Below the pieces are notes generated by a model. It ran no database searches, had not been told where the DNA came from, and saw only the letters and a list, made by a program, of their open reading frames with translations. The position numbers and the translations under genes were made by a program. From positions 27,364 to 91,363 of the forward strand of contig JAEZGM010000046.1 in the NCBI GenBank assembly GCA_023416955.1: a DNA stretch of 64,000 nt, given 5' to 3'. The first letter of the stretch is position 1. The number at the start of each line of letters is the position of its first letter. The DNA is from Bacillota bacterium. GTDB taxonomy: Bacteria; Bacillota; Clostridia; Oscillospirales; Acutalibacteraceae. Below, piece after piece: positions 1-6,512 of the stretch.

Positions 1-391
1 TGGTAGTAGTCCTGGTCGTTGTCGTTGTTGTTGTGGAAGTGCTGGTTGTAGTCGTAGTAGTCGTCGTTGTCGTTGTTGTTGTACTGCTGGTCGATATCGC
101 GGCTGTATCTTCTAATTTAAATTGAAGCAGTATTTGATGTTTAATCACATTTCTCATTGTTCGCTCAACCGAACGATTAATTTTCAAAATATCGTCAATT
201 GTGGGGGGTGGATCGAGAGGTGTTTGACCCTCCAGCGTCCCAAGAACAAACTGAATTTTTTCAGCTTCGGCATTAATAATATGGGCCAAGCCCAGCTCTT
301 CAAAAGCAATGGATGCTAATAACAAATCAACGGATTCCTCGGTAGTAATACTGATATTTGCATCGACATCTGGTATATTGGGAAATGACAT
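1..391 (-). CDS. Thr-rich stalk protein, paralogue 1 (C-terminus outside window)
   Basis: Read leftward, the frame starts at the ATG at 391-389 behind AAAGGAGAT. It gives MSFPNIPDVDANISITTEES and then a roughly 95-residue, largely helical N-terminal domain. From about position 105 to the window edge it is almost pure Thr/Ser. The first 147 bp differ from the gene at 4015 at only a handful of positions, so this is a recent duplicate or a gene-conversion product. The C-terminal domain is not visible. No signal peptide is present. Thr/Ser-rich stalks are common in O-glycosylated surface proteins; a spore-surface role is inferred from that composition and from the promoter motif upstream. No enzymatic function can be assigned. 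Confidence 0.75.
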   Translation of the reverse strand, partial: MSFPNIPDVDANISITTEESVDLLLASIAFEELGLAHIINAEAEKIQFVLGTLEGQTPLDPPPTIDDILKINRSVERTMRNVIKHQILLQFKLEDTAAISTSSTTTTTTTTTTTTTSTSTTTTTTTRTTT

Positions 392-705
392 ATTATGATC
401 TCCTTTATTAAGATGATACTGCATATTATGTTAATTGTCACCGTTTTGTGAGCTTGCCCCAAGCGTCGCAAATTTAAAAATTGCTTGATAACTTCTGACA
501 TATTTGGATAACCGCTTCTTCAGTTTTCGGTACCATGACAATGGTCCGTCAGAGCATATCCGAAGCTGCTATTTTCAATTGTTACGAAAACGGAAAAGCC
601 TGTAACAGTTTTATTTAGATGCAATATACTGTATTAAATGGTGAATATTATGCGATATTCCGCGATATTTCTCTTCATAATTTGTAATTTAAATGAGGGA
701 TAAAA
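392..705. other. Divergent intergenic region between stalk genes
   Basis: This 314-bp gap separates two divergent stalk genes. Besides the minus-strand promoter motif it holds CATAATTT at 676-683, 23 nt before the ATG at 706, and GAGGGAT at 693-699 as the ribosome-binding site for that gene. No further coding signal was seen. Confidence 0.5.
423..449 (-). promoter_or_regulatory. SigK-like promoter for stalk paralogue 1
   Basis: On the minus strand AC (449-448) is followed after 17 nt by CATAATAT (430-423), 32 nt before the ATG. Sigma-K promoters are described as AC-N16/17-CATAnnnTA. The same arrangement occurs at nearly the same distance before the paralogue at 4015. The motif is short, so the call rests on the repeated spacing. 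Confidence 0.4.
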
Positions 706-1560
706 ATGTCATTTCCAAATATTCCAGATGTAACTCCTTCGATAGACCTTACCTTGGAAGACGCGATCAATCTGTTATTGAACTCAATAGCACTTGAAGA
801 GGTAAGCTTATCAAAATTAATGGATGCTGAAACATCAAAGATTCTGTGCGTCTTAAAAGATTGTGAACATAAAGATTCGGTACTTCAGGATGCAATAAAA
901 ATAAACGAAAGTGTCGATAAAACGATCCAAAACATGATTAAACTTCAGATGCTTTTACAGTTTAAGTTGGAGAATGTCAAGGAATTTCTTCCTGTTACGA
1001 CAACTACCAGTTCGACGACTACAACTTCTACATCCACGACGACTACTACCTCAAGAACGGCCACTACAACGCACACAACCACCAGTACGACCTCAACAAG
1101 TTCAACTACCACAAAAAAGCACTGCAAATGCTGCCTTACAGGAAAAGGAAAAGGATGTATTACAAATCGCTGCGATGAATTCTATCATCAAACGGCAATT
1201 CTCAAGGCGTTTGTTCCTAACAGTGATATAAAGAGCAGATCTATTCGCTATGCAATTGAAAAAGATGATGTTCACTATACGTTCTATGCCGCTGCATACG
1301 ATACAAAGATAGAATGCCCTTGTCATGATCCCGATACAGTTATAGTATGCGGCAGGGGATATATTGAGAAACATTCAAAATGCAATAAAAAAACAACTGA
1401 TTCGGCGAGGTTTACGCTAATAGTCTGTGAGGAAGAAACTGGGCAGGTTCAATTTAAAATGGAGATAAAACCGGAAACAGATTCGGGATTGGATCACAAC
1501 AGCGGTATCGTAAAAGTTGAAAATTATGATTTGAATTTGCCATTAGGAATGTACTGCTGA
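706..1560 (+). CDS. Thr-rich stalk protein with Cys-rich C-terminal domain, paralogue 2
   Basis: The protein has 284 residues and starts MSFPNIPDVTPSIDLTLEDA, the same leader as its two neighbours. Residues 1-97 are helical and related to paralogues 1 and 3 but clearly diverged. Residues 98-137 are a Thr/Ser stalk. From about 138 comes a distinct C-terminal domain beginning KKHCKCC and rich in Cys (several CxC and CxxC pairs), suggesting disulphides or metal binding. No signal peptide or transmembrane segment is seen. The set fits a modular surface family: common leader, variable stalk, exchangeable head. Function is unknown. The Thr codons create long antisense ORFs that are not genes. Confidence 0.75.
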   Translation: MSFPNIPDVTPSIDLTLEDAINLLLNSIALEEVSLSKLMDAETSKILCVLKDCEHKDSVLQDAIKINESVDKTIQNMIKLQMLLQFKLENVKEFLPVTTTTSSTTTTSTSTTTTTSRTATTTHTTTSTTSTSSTTTKKHCKCCLTGKGKGCITNRCDEFYHQTAILKAFVPNSDIKSRSIRYAIEKDDVHYTFYAAAYDTKIECPCHDPDTVIVCGRGYIEKHSKCNKKTTDSARFTLIVCEEETGQVQFKMEIKPETDSGLDHNSGIVKVENYDLNLPLGMYC

Positions 1561-1643
1561 GGCCGCACGAATTCATATGTGTAATTTTGAGAAGCGCCTT
1601 AGCTGCATGTTATAAATAACGATGGGTAGAGCCAGGTTTCATT

Positions 1644-1664
1644 GTAGGCACGCTATATGCCTAC
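1644..1664. other. 7-bp perfect hairpin downstream of stalk paralogue 2
   Basis: GTAGGCA (1644-1650) and TGCCTAC (1658-1664) form a perfect 7-bp stem with a 7-nt loop. No T-run follows, so it is not a standard terminator. It lies 25 bp before the larger hairpin repeat at 1689. Confidence 0.4.
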
Positions 1665-1688
1665 CTCAATTTCCGACGGTGCTGATAT

Positions 1689-1727
1689 AAGCACAGACAT
1701 TTGCCTGAACCGGTGGTGTTTGTGCTT
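1689..1727 (+). repeat. Hairpin repeat, copy 1 (second copy at 29775)
   Basis: The arms AAGCACAGACA and TGTTTGTGCTT pair over 11 positions, with one G-U wobble, around a 17-nt loop. The copy at 29775-29814 has the same architecture in the same orientation. It keeps the wobble position and replaces the fourth pair (C-G) with T-A, so pairing is preserved. The loops share the core TG-A-AC-GGTG. The nature of the element (structured RNA or dispersed repeat) is unknown. Confidence 0.6.
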
Positions 1728-1839
1728 AATTCTTATTGTTAGGGGATGTGGTCCGGCACACTTTGCATTATAATCTATAATGAAAAAGTTAAATGGCTAT
1801 TACGGTACATGAAATTACTCAATTAATATGAAATTTTCG

Positions 1840-1886
1840 TTGACAGCTGAGGTTTGTTGGCATATGATATAGATAATTATCTATAT
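1840..1886 (+). promoter_or_regulatory. SigA promoter with 20-bp palindromic operator for the ArsR-type gene
   Basis: TTGACA at 1840-1845, a 17-bp spacer and TATGAT at 1863-1868 form a near-consensus promoter. ATATAGATAATTATCTATAT at 1867-1886 is a perfect 20-bp palindrome over the expected transcription start. AT-rich inverted repeats at this position are typical ArsR/SmtB operators, so autorepression is likely. The ribosome-binding site GGAG is at 1891. Confidence 0.8.
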
Positions 1887-1900
1887 AAAAGGAGCCTTTT

Positions 1901-2242
1901 ATGGAGAACAACTACGCGGATTTCGCTTTGCTATTCAAAGCGCTGGCGGACGAAACACGGCTGAAAATTATTGATATGCTGTCCTGCGGCGAGCTGTGCG
2001 CCTGCGATATTTTGAAATATTTTAACATCACGCAGCCTACGCTTTCTTATCACATGAAAATTCTTACCGAGTGTGGAATTGTCAATGCCGACCGGCAGGG
2101 CGCATGGATGCATTATACGCTCAACGGGGAAACCGCAAAAAGGATTTCTGAATACTGGAGCAAGAGCACAAGCAGCAAGGTGGAGTGCATCTGTCACGAG
2201 TGTGAGGAGAAAACGGATCAGCCGTGCGACTGTAAAGAATAA
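1901..2242 (+). CDS. ArsR/SmtB-family metal-responsive repressor
   Basis: The 113-aa protein is a winged-helix repressor: ADETRLKIIDML (helix 1-2), then ELCACDILKYF, the Cys-x-Cys metal-site motif known from ArsR-type arsenic/antimony sensors (ELCVCDL in the reference proteins), then QPTLSYHMKIL as recognition helix. The tail is unusually Cys-rich (CICHEC and QPCDC), giving extra thiol ligands. No arsB, acr3 or arsC is adjacent. The next genes, 200 bp downstream, encode a FetA-FetB type exporter. The palindrome over its own promoter suggests autorepression. The family call is firm; the inducing ion is inferred only as a soft metal or metalloid. Confidence 0.85.
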   Translation: MENNYADFALLFKALADETRLKIIDMLSCGELCACDILKYFNITQPTLSYHMKILTECGIVNADRQGAWMHYTLNGETAKRISEYWSKSTSSKVECICHECEEKTDQPCDCKE

Positions 2243-2438
2243 TCGGGAGGGGATAGGACGGGATTAAATACTGACTATATATCGAAATGAGATTAACGAT
2301 TTAAGGCATAGGATTCAAGAGAGCACAAGCACTTTATAATCAGAAATTAGAATCACGGAAAAACAGTTGGTCGCATGATTTATAAATACACATGAAGATA
2401 AACTGTTTTATGAAAACGGATAAAAAGAGGGATTTGTG

Positions 2439-3095
2439 TTGACTCAGATAAATTTCCAGAATGTATCCTATCGTGACGGAGAGAATACGATTCTTAATAA
2501 TTTTTCAATTGAGATTGAATCTGGTGATTACATCTCAATTATGGGGTCATCCGGAAGCGGAAAAAGCACGTTTCTGAAACTTTGCTGCCATTTGATCAGC
2601 CCTACTGAAGGAAAAATTTTTTTTGACGGCAACGATGTAATGCAGGAAAACCCGATTGAATTAAGAAAACAAATTTGCTATTGTTTTCAAACGCCCGTAC
2701 TTTTTGGAGATACGGTTGAGGATAATATCGCTTTTGCCTTTTTAATCCGAAAACAAACGATCGACTATGAGCGGGTCAATTTTCTGTTTTCCAAATTCAA
2801 TATGGGTCTTGATTACATGGAACACGATATCAAGACTCTTTCTGGGGGAGAGAAGCAAAGGATCGCTCTGATTCGAACATTGCTTTTCAAACCGAATGTT
2901 TTGCTGCTGGATGAGGTAACATCCGCGCTTGACGTTAATAATACATTGATAGTGGAAAAGGCTATAGAGGCAATAAACCGGGAAGGAACCACTGTCTTGT
3001 GGGTTACGCATAATCCTGAACAAGGTAAAAAATATGCCAACAAGCTGCTTACCATCGAAAACGGCAAAATTATTTCGTTGGAGGCGTTAAAATGA
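2439..3095 (+). CDS. fetA: ABC exporter ATPase, FetA type
   Basis: The 218-residue ATP-binding subunit has Walker A GSSGSGKST, a Q-loop at CYCFQTP, signature LSGGEKQR, Walker B VLLLDEVTSALD and switch His in WVTHN. It pairs with a UPF0014/FetB membrane protein whose ATG overlaps its stop codon (ATGA, 3092-3095). FetAB of E. coli is linked to iron export and oxidative-stress resistance; that role is carried over by family and gene pairing. The TTG at 2439 is chosen because GAGGGA at 2427-2432 is well spaced for it; a GTG at 2436 in the same frame is too close. Confidence 0.85.
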   Translation: MTQINFQNVSYRDGENTILNNFSIEIESGDYISIMGSSGSGKSTFLKLCCHLISPTEGKIFFDGNDVMQENPIELRKQICYCFQTPVLFGDTVEDNIAFAFLIRKQTIDYERVNFLFSKFNMGLDYMEHDIKTLSGGEKQRIALIRTLLFKPNVLLLDEVTSALDVNNTLIVEKAIEAINREGTTVLWVTHNPEQGKKYANKLLTIENGKIISLEALK

Positions 3096-3850
3096 ATGAT
3101 GCTAATATAAGTATAAGTTCCCTTGCAATTGCCTCGCTGCTTGTAATCGTTTCTCTGCTTTTTTCCTATTCCCAAAAGCTCAAGCTGGAGAAAGAAACAA
3201 TTATCGGCGTTATCAGGGCTGTCATCCAGCTTATTGCAGTGGGATATATTCTCGAATTTATTTTTGGATTAAATAATCCGGCCTTTACAACCTTGCTTGT
3301 TATAATTATGATGTTCAATGCTGCTTATAACGCTTCCAAAAGAGGAAAAGGTATTAAAAACGGTCTTCTTATCTCTTTTGTGTCGATTGCTGTGGGGGCG
3401 GGACTTACACTGTGCGTCCTTGTTTTGTCTGGCGCAATTAAATATCAGCCGAATCAAATTATACCGATCAGCGGAATGATTATTAGCAACGCCATGGTTG
3501 CACTTGGACTGTGCTATCGTCAATTGTCCGCTGATTTCAAAAGCAGGCGCGACGAGGTGGAAACAAAGCTTTCACTCGGCGCGGATATTCTGCCGTCGTC
3601 CATAGAAATAATACGGGATTCCATTCGGACAGGAATGATTCCGACAATAGATTCAGCCAAAACGCTGGGCATTGTTTCTTTACCGGGCATGATGACCGGA
3701 CTCATTCTGGCGGGCACTTCACCCGTACAAGCTATCCGGTATCAGATTATGGTGACGTTTATGCTATTGTCGACAACTGCCATTTCCTCTTTCATTGCTT
3801 GTTATCTTTCATATAAAGGTTTTTTTAATGATCGAAGACAATTAAAATAA
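3092..3850 (+). CDS. fetB: ABC exporter permease, FetB type (UPF0014)
   Basis: The 252-aa protein has about seven hydrophobic segments. It contains the family-typical central stretch PISGMIISNAMVALGLCYRQL and the cytoplasmic motif with GA-type coupling (LSLGADILPSS), followed by SLPGMMTGLILAG and a last membrane helix. It is translationally coupled to the ATPase by a 4-bp overlap. Together they should form a metal (iron) exporter in the cytoplasmic membrane. No clear terminator follows before the stalk gene at 4015. Confidence 0.85.
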   Translation: MNDANISISSLAIASLLVIVSLLFSYSQKLKLEKETIIGVIRAVIQLIAVGYILEFIFGLNNPAFTTLLVIIMMFNAAYNASKRGKGIKNGLLISFVSIAVGAGLTLCVLVLSGAIKYQPNQIIPISGMIISNAMVALGLCYRQLSADFKSRRDEVETKLSLGADILPSSIEIIRDSIRTGMIPTIDSAKTLGIVSLPGMMTGLILAGTSPVQAIRYQIMVTFMLLSTTAISSFIACYLSYKGFFNDRRQLK

Positions 3851-3954
3851 CACCGTGTTAACTATCATAATTGCGATTACATCAGATCGAGTAGACTGTC
3901 TTTCCATTTTAGATAGAGTTAATTCTTCAAGCAAAATTGAGGTTAAATAAATTA

Positions 3955-3982
3955 ACCAATCCATTTACTCAGACATAGTATA
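3955..3982 (+). promoter_or_regulatory. SigK-like promoter for stalk paralogue 3
   Basis: AC at 3955-3956, a 17-nt spacer and CATAGTATA at 3974-3982 match AC-N17-CATAnnnTA completely. The ATG is 33 nt downstream, the same geometry as before paralogue 1. This suggests late mother-cell expression during sporulation; it is inference from motif and spacing. Confidence 0.45.
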
Positions 3983-4014
3983 CATTGCCTACAGCCTTAA
4001 AGGAGGATTATACT

Positions 4015-4791
4015 ATGTCTTTTCCCAATATACCGGATGTCGATGCAAATATTAGTATTACTACCGAGGAATCCGCTGATTTGTTATTAGCGTCCATTGC
4101 TTTTGAAGAGCTGGGCTTGGCCCATATTATTAATGCCGAAGCTGAAAAAATTCAATTTGTCGTCGGAACACTCCCAGAGGAAAGTCCGGCGGCCCCTCCG
4201 ACAATAGATGATTTATTGGAAATAAATCGTTCAGTAGAACAAACATTCAGAAGCGTAATAAAAAATCAAATGCTCCTTCAATTTAAGCTTGAAGATATAA
4301 TTTCTATCAGTACGACAACGTCTACCACGACCAGTACGACAACGTCAACCACGACCAGCACGACAACTACCAGTACCACGTCAACAACAACAACTACTAC
4401 CAGATATGAGGAAGCCGGTTCAGCCTGGTCAGTCGGGACCCAATTTGGAAATGCTCCCAATTCCGGATATTTCACTTTGCCCAGTGAACAGAATCAAACG
4501 TCGGCTGTTCTCGGACTTGGCGCCAATCATGACCCCGTCGGAACCGTTGATGTCGTACGTTCGGGCAACAACTTGCTTGTAACATTTACAACAAGTAATC
4601 CTTTTGTTATGAGTCAGGCACATCTCTATGTCGATGATACTCCTCCAACAAACAGCGCTCCGGGGCAATTAGGAAACACTTTTGATCCTGGATTTTTCTT
4701 TACGACCCACACGTTTACTATTGATGTAAGCGCGTTCGTTGGAGAAACAATCTATATTGCGGCACATGCGCTTATTTTTCAACCAGCTTAG
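4015..4791 (+). CDS. Thr-rich stalk protein with C-terminal beta domain, paralogue 3
   Basis: The start is the ATG at 4015 behind AAAGGAGGAT; in-frame codons further upstream lack such a site. The 258-residue product has the shared leader MSFPNIPDVDANISITTEES and helical domain (1-97), a Thr/Ser stalk (about 98-126), and a roughly 130-residue C-terminal domain without cysteines. The latter is rich in short alternating hydrophobic segments (GTVDVVRSGNNLLVTFTT, HTFTIDVSAFVGETIYIAA), suggesting a beta-sandwich head. Its head is unrelated to that of paralogue 2. No signal peptide is visible. Function is unknown; a spore or cell surface filament role is inferred. Confidence 0.75.
   Translation: MSFPNIPDVDANISITTEESADLLLASIAFEELGLAHIINAEAEKIQFVVGTLPEESPAAPPTIDDLLEINRSVEQTFRSVIKNQMLLQFKLEDIISISTTTSTTTSTTTSTTTSTTTTSTTSTTTTTTRYEEAGSAWSVGTQFGNAPNSGYFTLPSEQNQTSAVLGLGANHDPVGTVDVVRSGNNLLVTFTTSNPFVMSQAHLYVDDTPPTNSAPGQLGNTFDPGFFFTTHTFTIDVSAFVGETIYIAAHALIFQPA
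4309..4380 (+). repeat. 24-bp tandem repeat encoding the Thr stalk
   Basis: Two nearly identical 24-bp units (4309-4332 and 4333-4356, each AGTACGACAACGTCwACCAC plus GACC) are followed by a decayed third. Each encodes eight Ser/Thr residues. Gain or loss of a unit would change stalk length without shifting the frame. Low-complexity Thr codons continue to about 4400. Confidence 0.7.
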
Positions 4792-4970
4792 AGGTATTCA
4801 TTTGACCTTATGAAGAAAGTGGGGGCCGTAGGGCGCGGTTTAATAGGGGAACTTATTGAACCATACCCCAAACCGATACGGAATGATGAAGAGGCATGGG
4901 TCGACGAACCCATTCCTCTTCAAGTTATCTATTCGGTTGGCGGCATTACAATAATAATCTATCCTCACAT

Positions 4971-5036
4971 CTCAGCTGGGAGAGCGCCGCGTTCGCAACG
5001 CAGAGGTCGACGGTTCGATCCCGTTCAGGTCCACCA
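4971..5036 (+). pseudogene. 5'-truncated tRNA-Ala-like remnant (anticodon CGC)
   Basis: From CTCAGCTGGGAGAG onward the sequence follows tRNA numbering from about position 11 to the 3' CCA: D-arm, anticodon loop TTCGCAA with anticodon CGC (Ala) at 4994-4996, a 5-bp T-stem GACGG/CCGTT around TTCGATC, and CCACCA at the end. The 5' acceptor strand is missing: the upstream bases fail to pair with CAGGTCC at nearly every position, D-stem position 10 is unpaired, and the anticodon stem has one C-A mismatch. It is therefore not a functional tRNA. A 3' tRNA fragment next to a defence island is what integration into a tRNA gene leaves behind, but an attachment role is inference. Confidence 0.65.
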
Positions 5037-5040
5037 CAAA

Positions 5041-5072
5041 AGCCACGAAATCTAATGATTTCGTGGCTTTTT
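5041..5072 (+). terminator. Rho-independent terminator after the tRNA remnant
   Basis: AGCCACGAAATC and GATTTCGTGGCT form a perfect 12-bp stem with loop TAAT, followed by TTTT. It begins 5 nt after the CCA end of the tRNA remnant and isolates the BREX promoter at 5241 from upstream transcription. Confidence 0.9.
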
Positions 5073-5240
5073 CATAACTTTGTAAAGTTCAAGGGCCCGC
5101 GAGACGTGAGAATTTCAGAGCCGCTCATATAGCAGGAGTAATTGTATTTTCAAGCGTTAAGTTATTATAGGTCCACTAGAGGAAGTCATGCCGCCTAGCC
5201 GTGCGACCTGCTATCTGCATTTCAAAAGGAACGGTTTTTA

Positions 5241-5269
5241 TTGACACTTGCTCGGTCAACGGGTATACT
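5241..5269 (+). promoter_or_regulatory. SigA promoter of the BREX operon
   Basis: TTGACA (5241-5246), 17 bp, TATACT (5264-5269), about 31 bp before brxA. It is close to consensus, suggesting constitutive transcription of brxA to brxL. Confidence 0.8.
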
Positions 5270-5299
5270 TATTCTATCCGAAATATTGAGGTGCCGTAT

Positions 5300-5902
5300 A
5301 TGAACAGAAAACCATACTCCTCTGCTATAAAAAAGACCCCGTTCAAATATCCCATTGCAAAAAAGATTGCAAAGCTGATGCTTGATAAACTTGACAGGGC
5401 TGAAATTTATAATGAATGTTTCAATAACAATTATATAGAAATTGATTCTAAAGAACGCCGCCGGGAAATCATGAATGTTCTGTATGAGCGCCTGTGTTCC
5501 CTTGACGAGTTCCTGCTCAAAGAGTTTTACAACGGTGATGTTGCTACATCGAAATTCATACTTGTATATGCAATAGCAAAAACCGATAGTTTATTTTTTG
5601 ATTTCCTATTTGAAGTCTACCGTGAAGCCCTCCTCGGAGAGCGCAATTATCTGTCGATAGACGATTTTGATAATTTCTTTGCCGCGAAAAAAGAGAACAA
5701 CTTGATTGTTGCCAAGTGGGGAAAATTCACACTTGAATGCCTCACAAAAGGATATCGCAATATTCTCGTCGATTCAGGCCTCGGCGTTCGTGAACGTAGA
5801 ACAATCAAAGTTGCCAGAATAATGATTCATCCTATGGTTGAAGAGCACATATCTCTTATTGGCGACAAGGAATACCTGCTGGCAATATTGGGTGGTGATT
5901 GA
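5300..5902 (+). CDS. brxA: BREX protein BrxA (DUF1819)
   Basis: The 200-aa product, from the ATG at 5300 behind GAGGTG, matches the BrxA/DUF1819 family in size, in the YSSAIKKTPFKYPIAKKIAKLML opening region and in its C-terminal DSGLGVRERRTIKVARIMIHP segment. It is the first gene of a complete type 1 BREX operon. BrxA is a small helical protein reported to bind DNA; its exact job in phage exclusion is unclear. The stop codon is one base before the brxB start, so the two are cotranscribed and probably coupled. A longer frame back to 5201 lacks a ribosome-binding site and would overlap the promoter. Confidence 0.88.
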   Translation: MNRKPYSSAIKKTPFKYPIAKKIAKLMLDKLDRAEIYNECFNNNYIEIDSKERRREIMNVLYERLCSLDEFLLKEFYNGDVATSKFILVYAIAKTDSLFFDFLFEVYREALLGERNYLSIDDFDNFFAAKKENNLIVAKWGKFTLECLTKGYRNILVDSGLGVRERRTIKVARIMIHPMVEEHISLIGDKEYLLAILGGD

Positions 5903-5903
5903 T

Positions 5904-6512
5904 ATGGCTGAGAGAACATTAAATGAGCGGTTCGCTGATTTGGAAGACCGCATGATCAGCGTGAATGCGCTGACGCGATACGGCACCGCGAATGATCTGC
6001 GATTTTACATCTTTGACTATAGTCCAAAGGACGAACTAATTGTTCGTAAAGAAGTCAAAAAACTGAAAGATCACAATCCGACCATAATCGAATTCGATCT
6101 TTATGAAATGATGCTCCAAATCATCGAAGAAGAAAATTATATGGATGATGTCCTGCGGATGGAGACGGACTACGAAAAAGAGCTACTGCTCCGGGAGGTA
6201 TTCCAACCGCTTCTTTCGGTTGAAGAAGAAGACAGTGCTTTTCTGAAAAAGTTCAAGGACAGCGTTGCAGATAACGGAAAATATATCGTACTGATAACTG
6301 GAGTCGGGAAAGCGTTTCCTATAATACGCAGCCACACCATTCTGAATAATTTACAAAGCATTTTCCACAAGAATCCTGTTGTTATGATGTATCCGGGCAG
6401 GTACGAAATCAAAAACTCCATGACGCTCCGTCTGTTTGAACGTCTGGATGACGATAATTACTACAGAGCTTTTCCACTCGTTGAAAGGAGAACCGCTCAA
6501 AATGATTATTAA
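5904..6512 (+). CDS. brxB: BREX protein BrxB (DUF1788)
   Basis: The 202-aa product starts MAERTLNERFADLEDRMISV. It contains the DUF1788-type core YSPKDELIVRKEV, and later YIVLITGVGKAFPIIRSHTILNNLQ and VVMMYPGRYE, all characteristic of BrxB. It follows brxA by one base and overlaps brxC by 11 bp, fitting tight stoichiometric expression. Its biochemical role is unknown; it belongs to the core set needed in type 1 systems. Confidence 0.88.
   Translation: MAERTLNERFADLEDRMISVNALTRYGTANDLRFYIFDYSPKDELIVRKEVKKLKDHNPTIIEFDLYEMMLQIIEEENYMDDVLRMETDYEKELLLREVFQPLLSVEEEDSAFLKKFKDSVADNGKYIVLITGVGKAFPIIRSHTILNNLQSIFHKNPVVMMYPGRYEIKNSMTLRLFERLDDDNYYRAFPLVERRTAQNDY

Noticed and set aside
945..1374. Antisense and alternate-frame ORFs over the Thr-rich stalks (also 4278-4475 minus and 122-319 plus)
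   Set aside because: They are by-products of repetitive Thr codons, giving Val-only or mixed low-complexity translations without ribosome-binding sites.
4810..5055. 81-aa ORF running into the tRNA remnant
   Set aside because: The ribosome-binding site is too distant and its C-terminal third is a translation of the tRNA-like sequence and terminator; no family resemblance.
5169..5176. AGGTCCAC as the second half of an attachment-site pair with the tRNA 3' end
   Set aside because: Eight bases only, 140 bp away on the same side of the island; chance is likely. Noted only in the tRNA finding.
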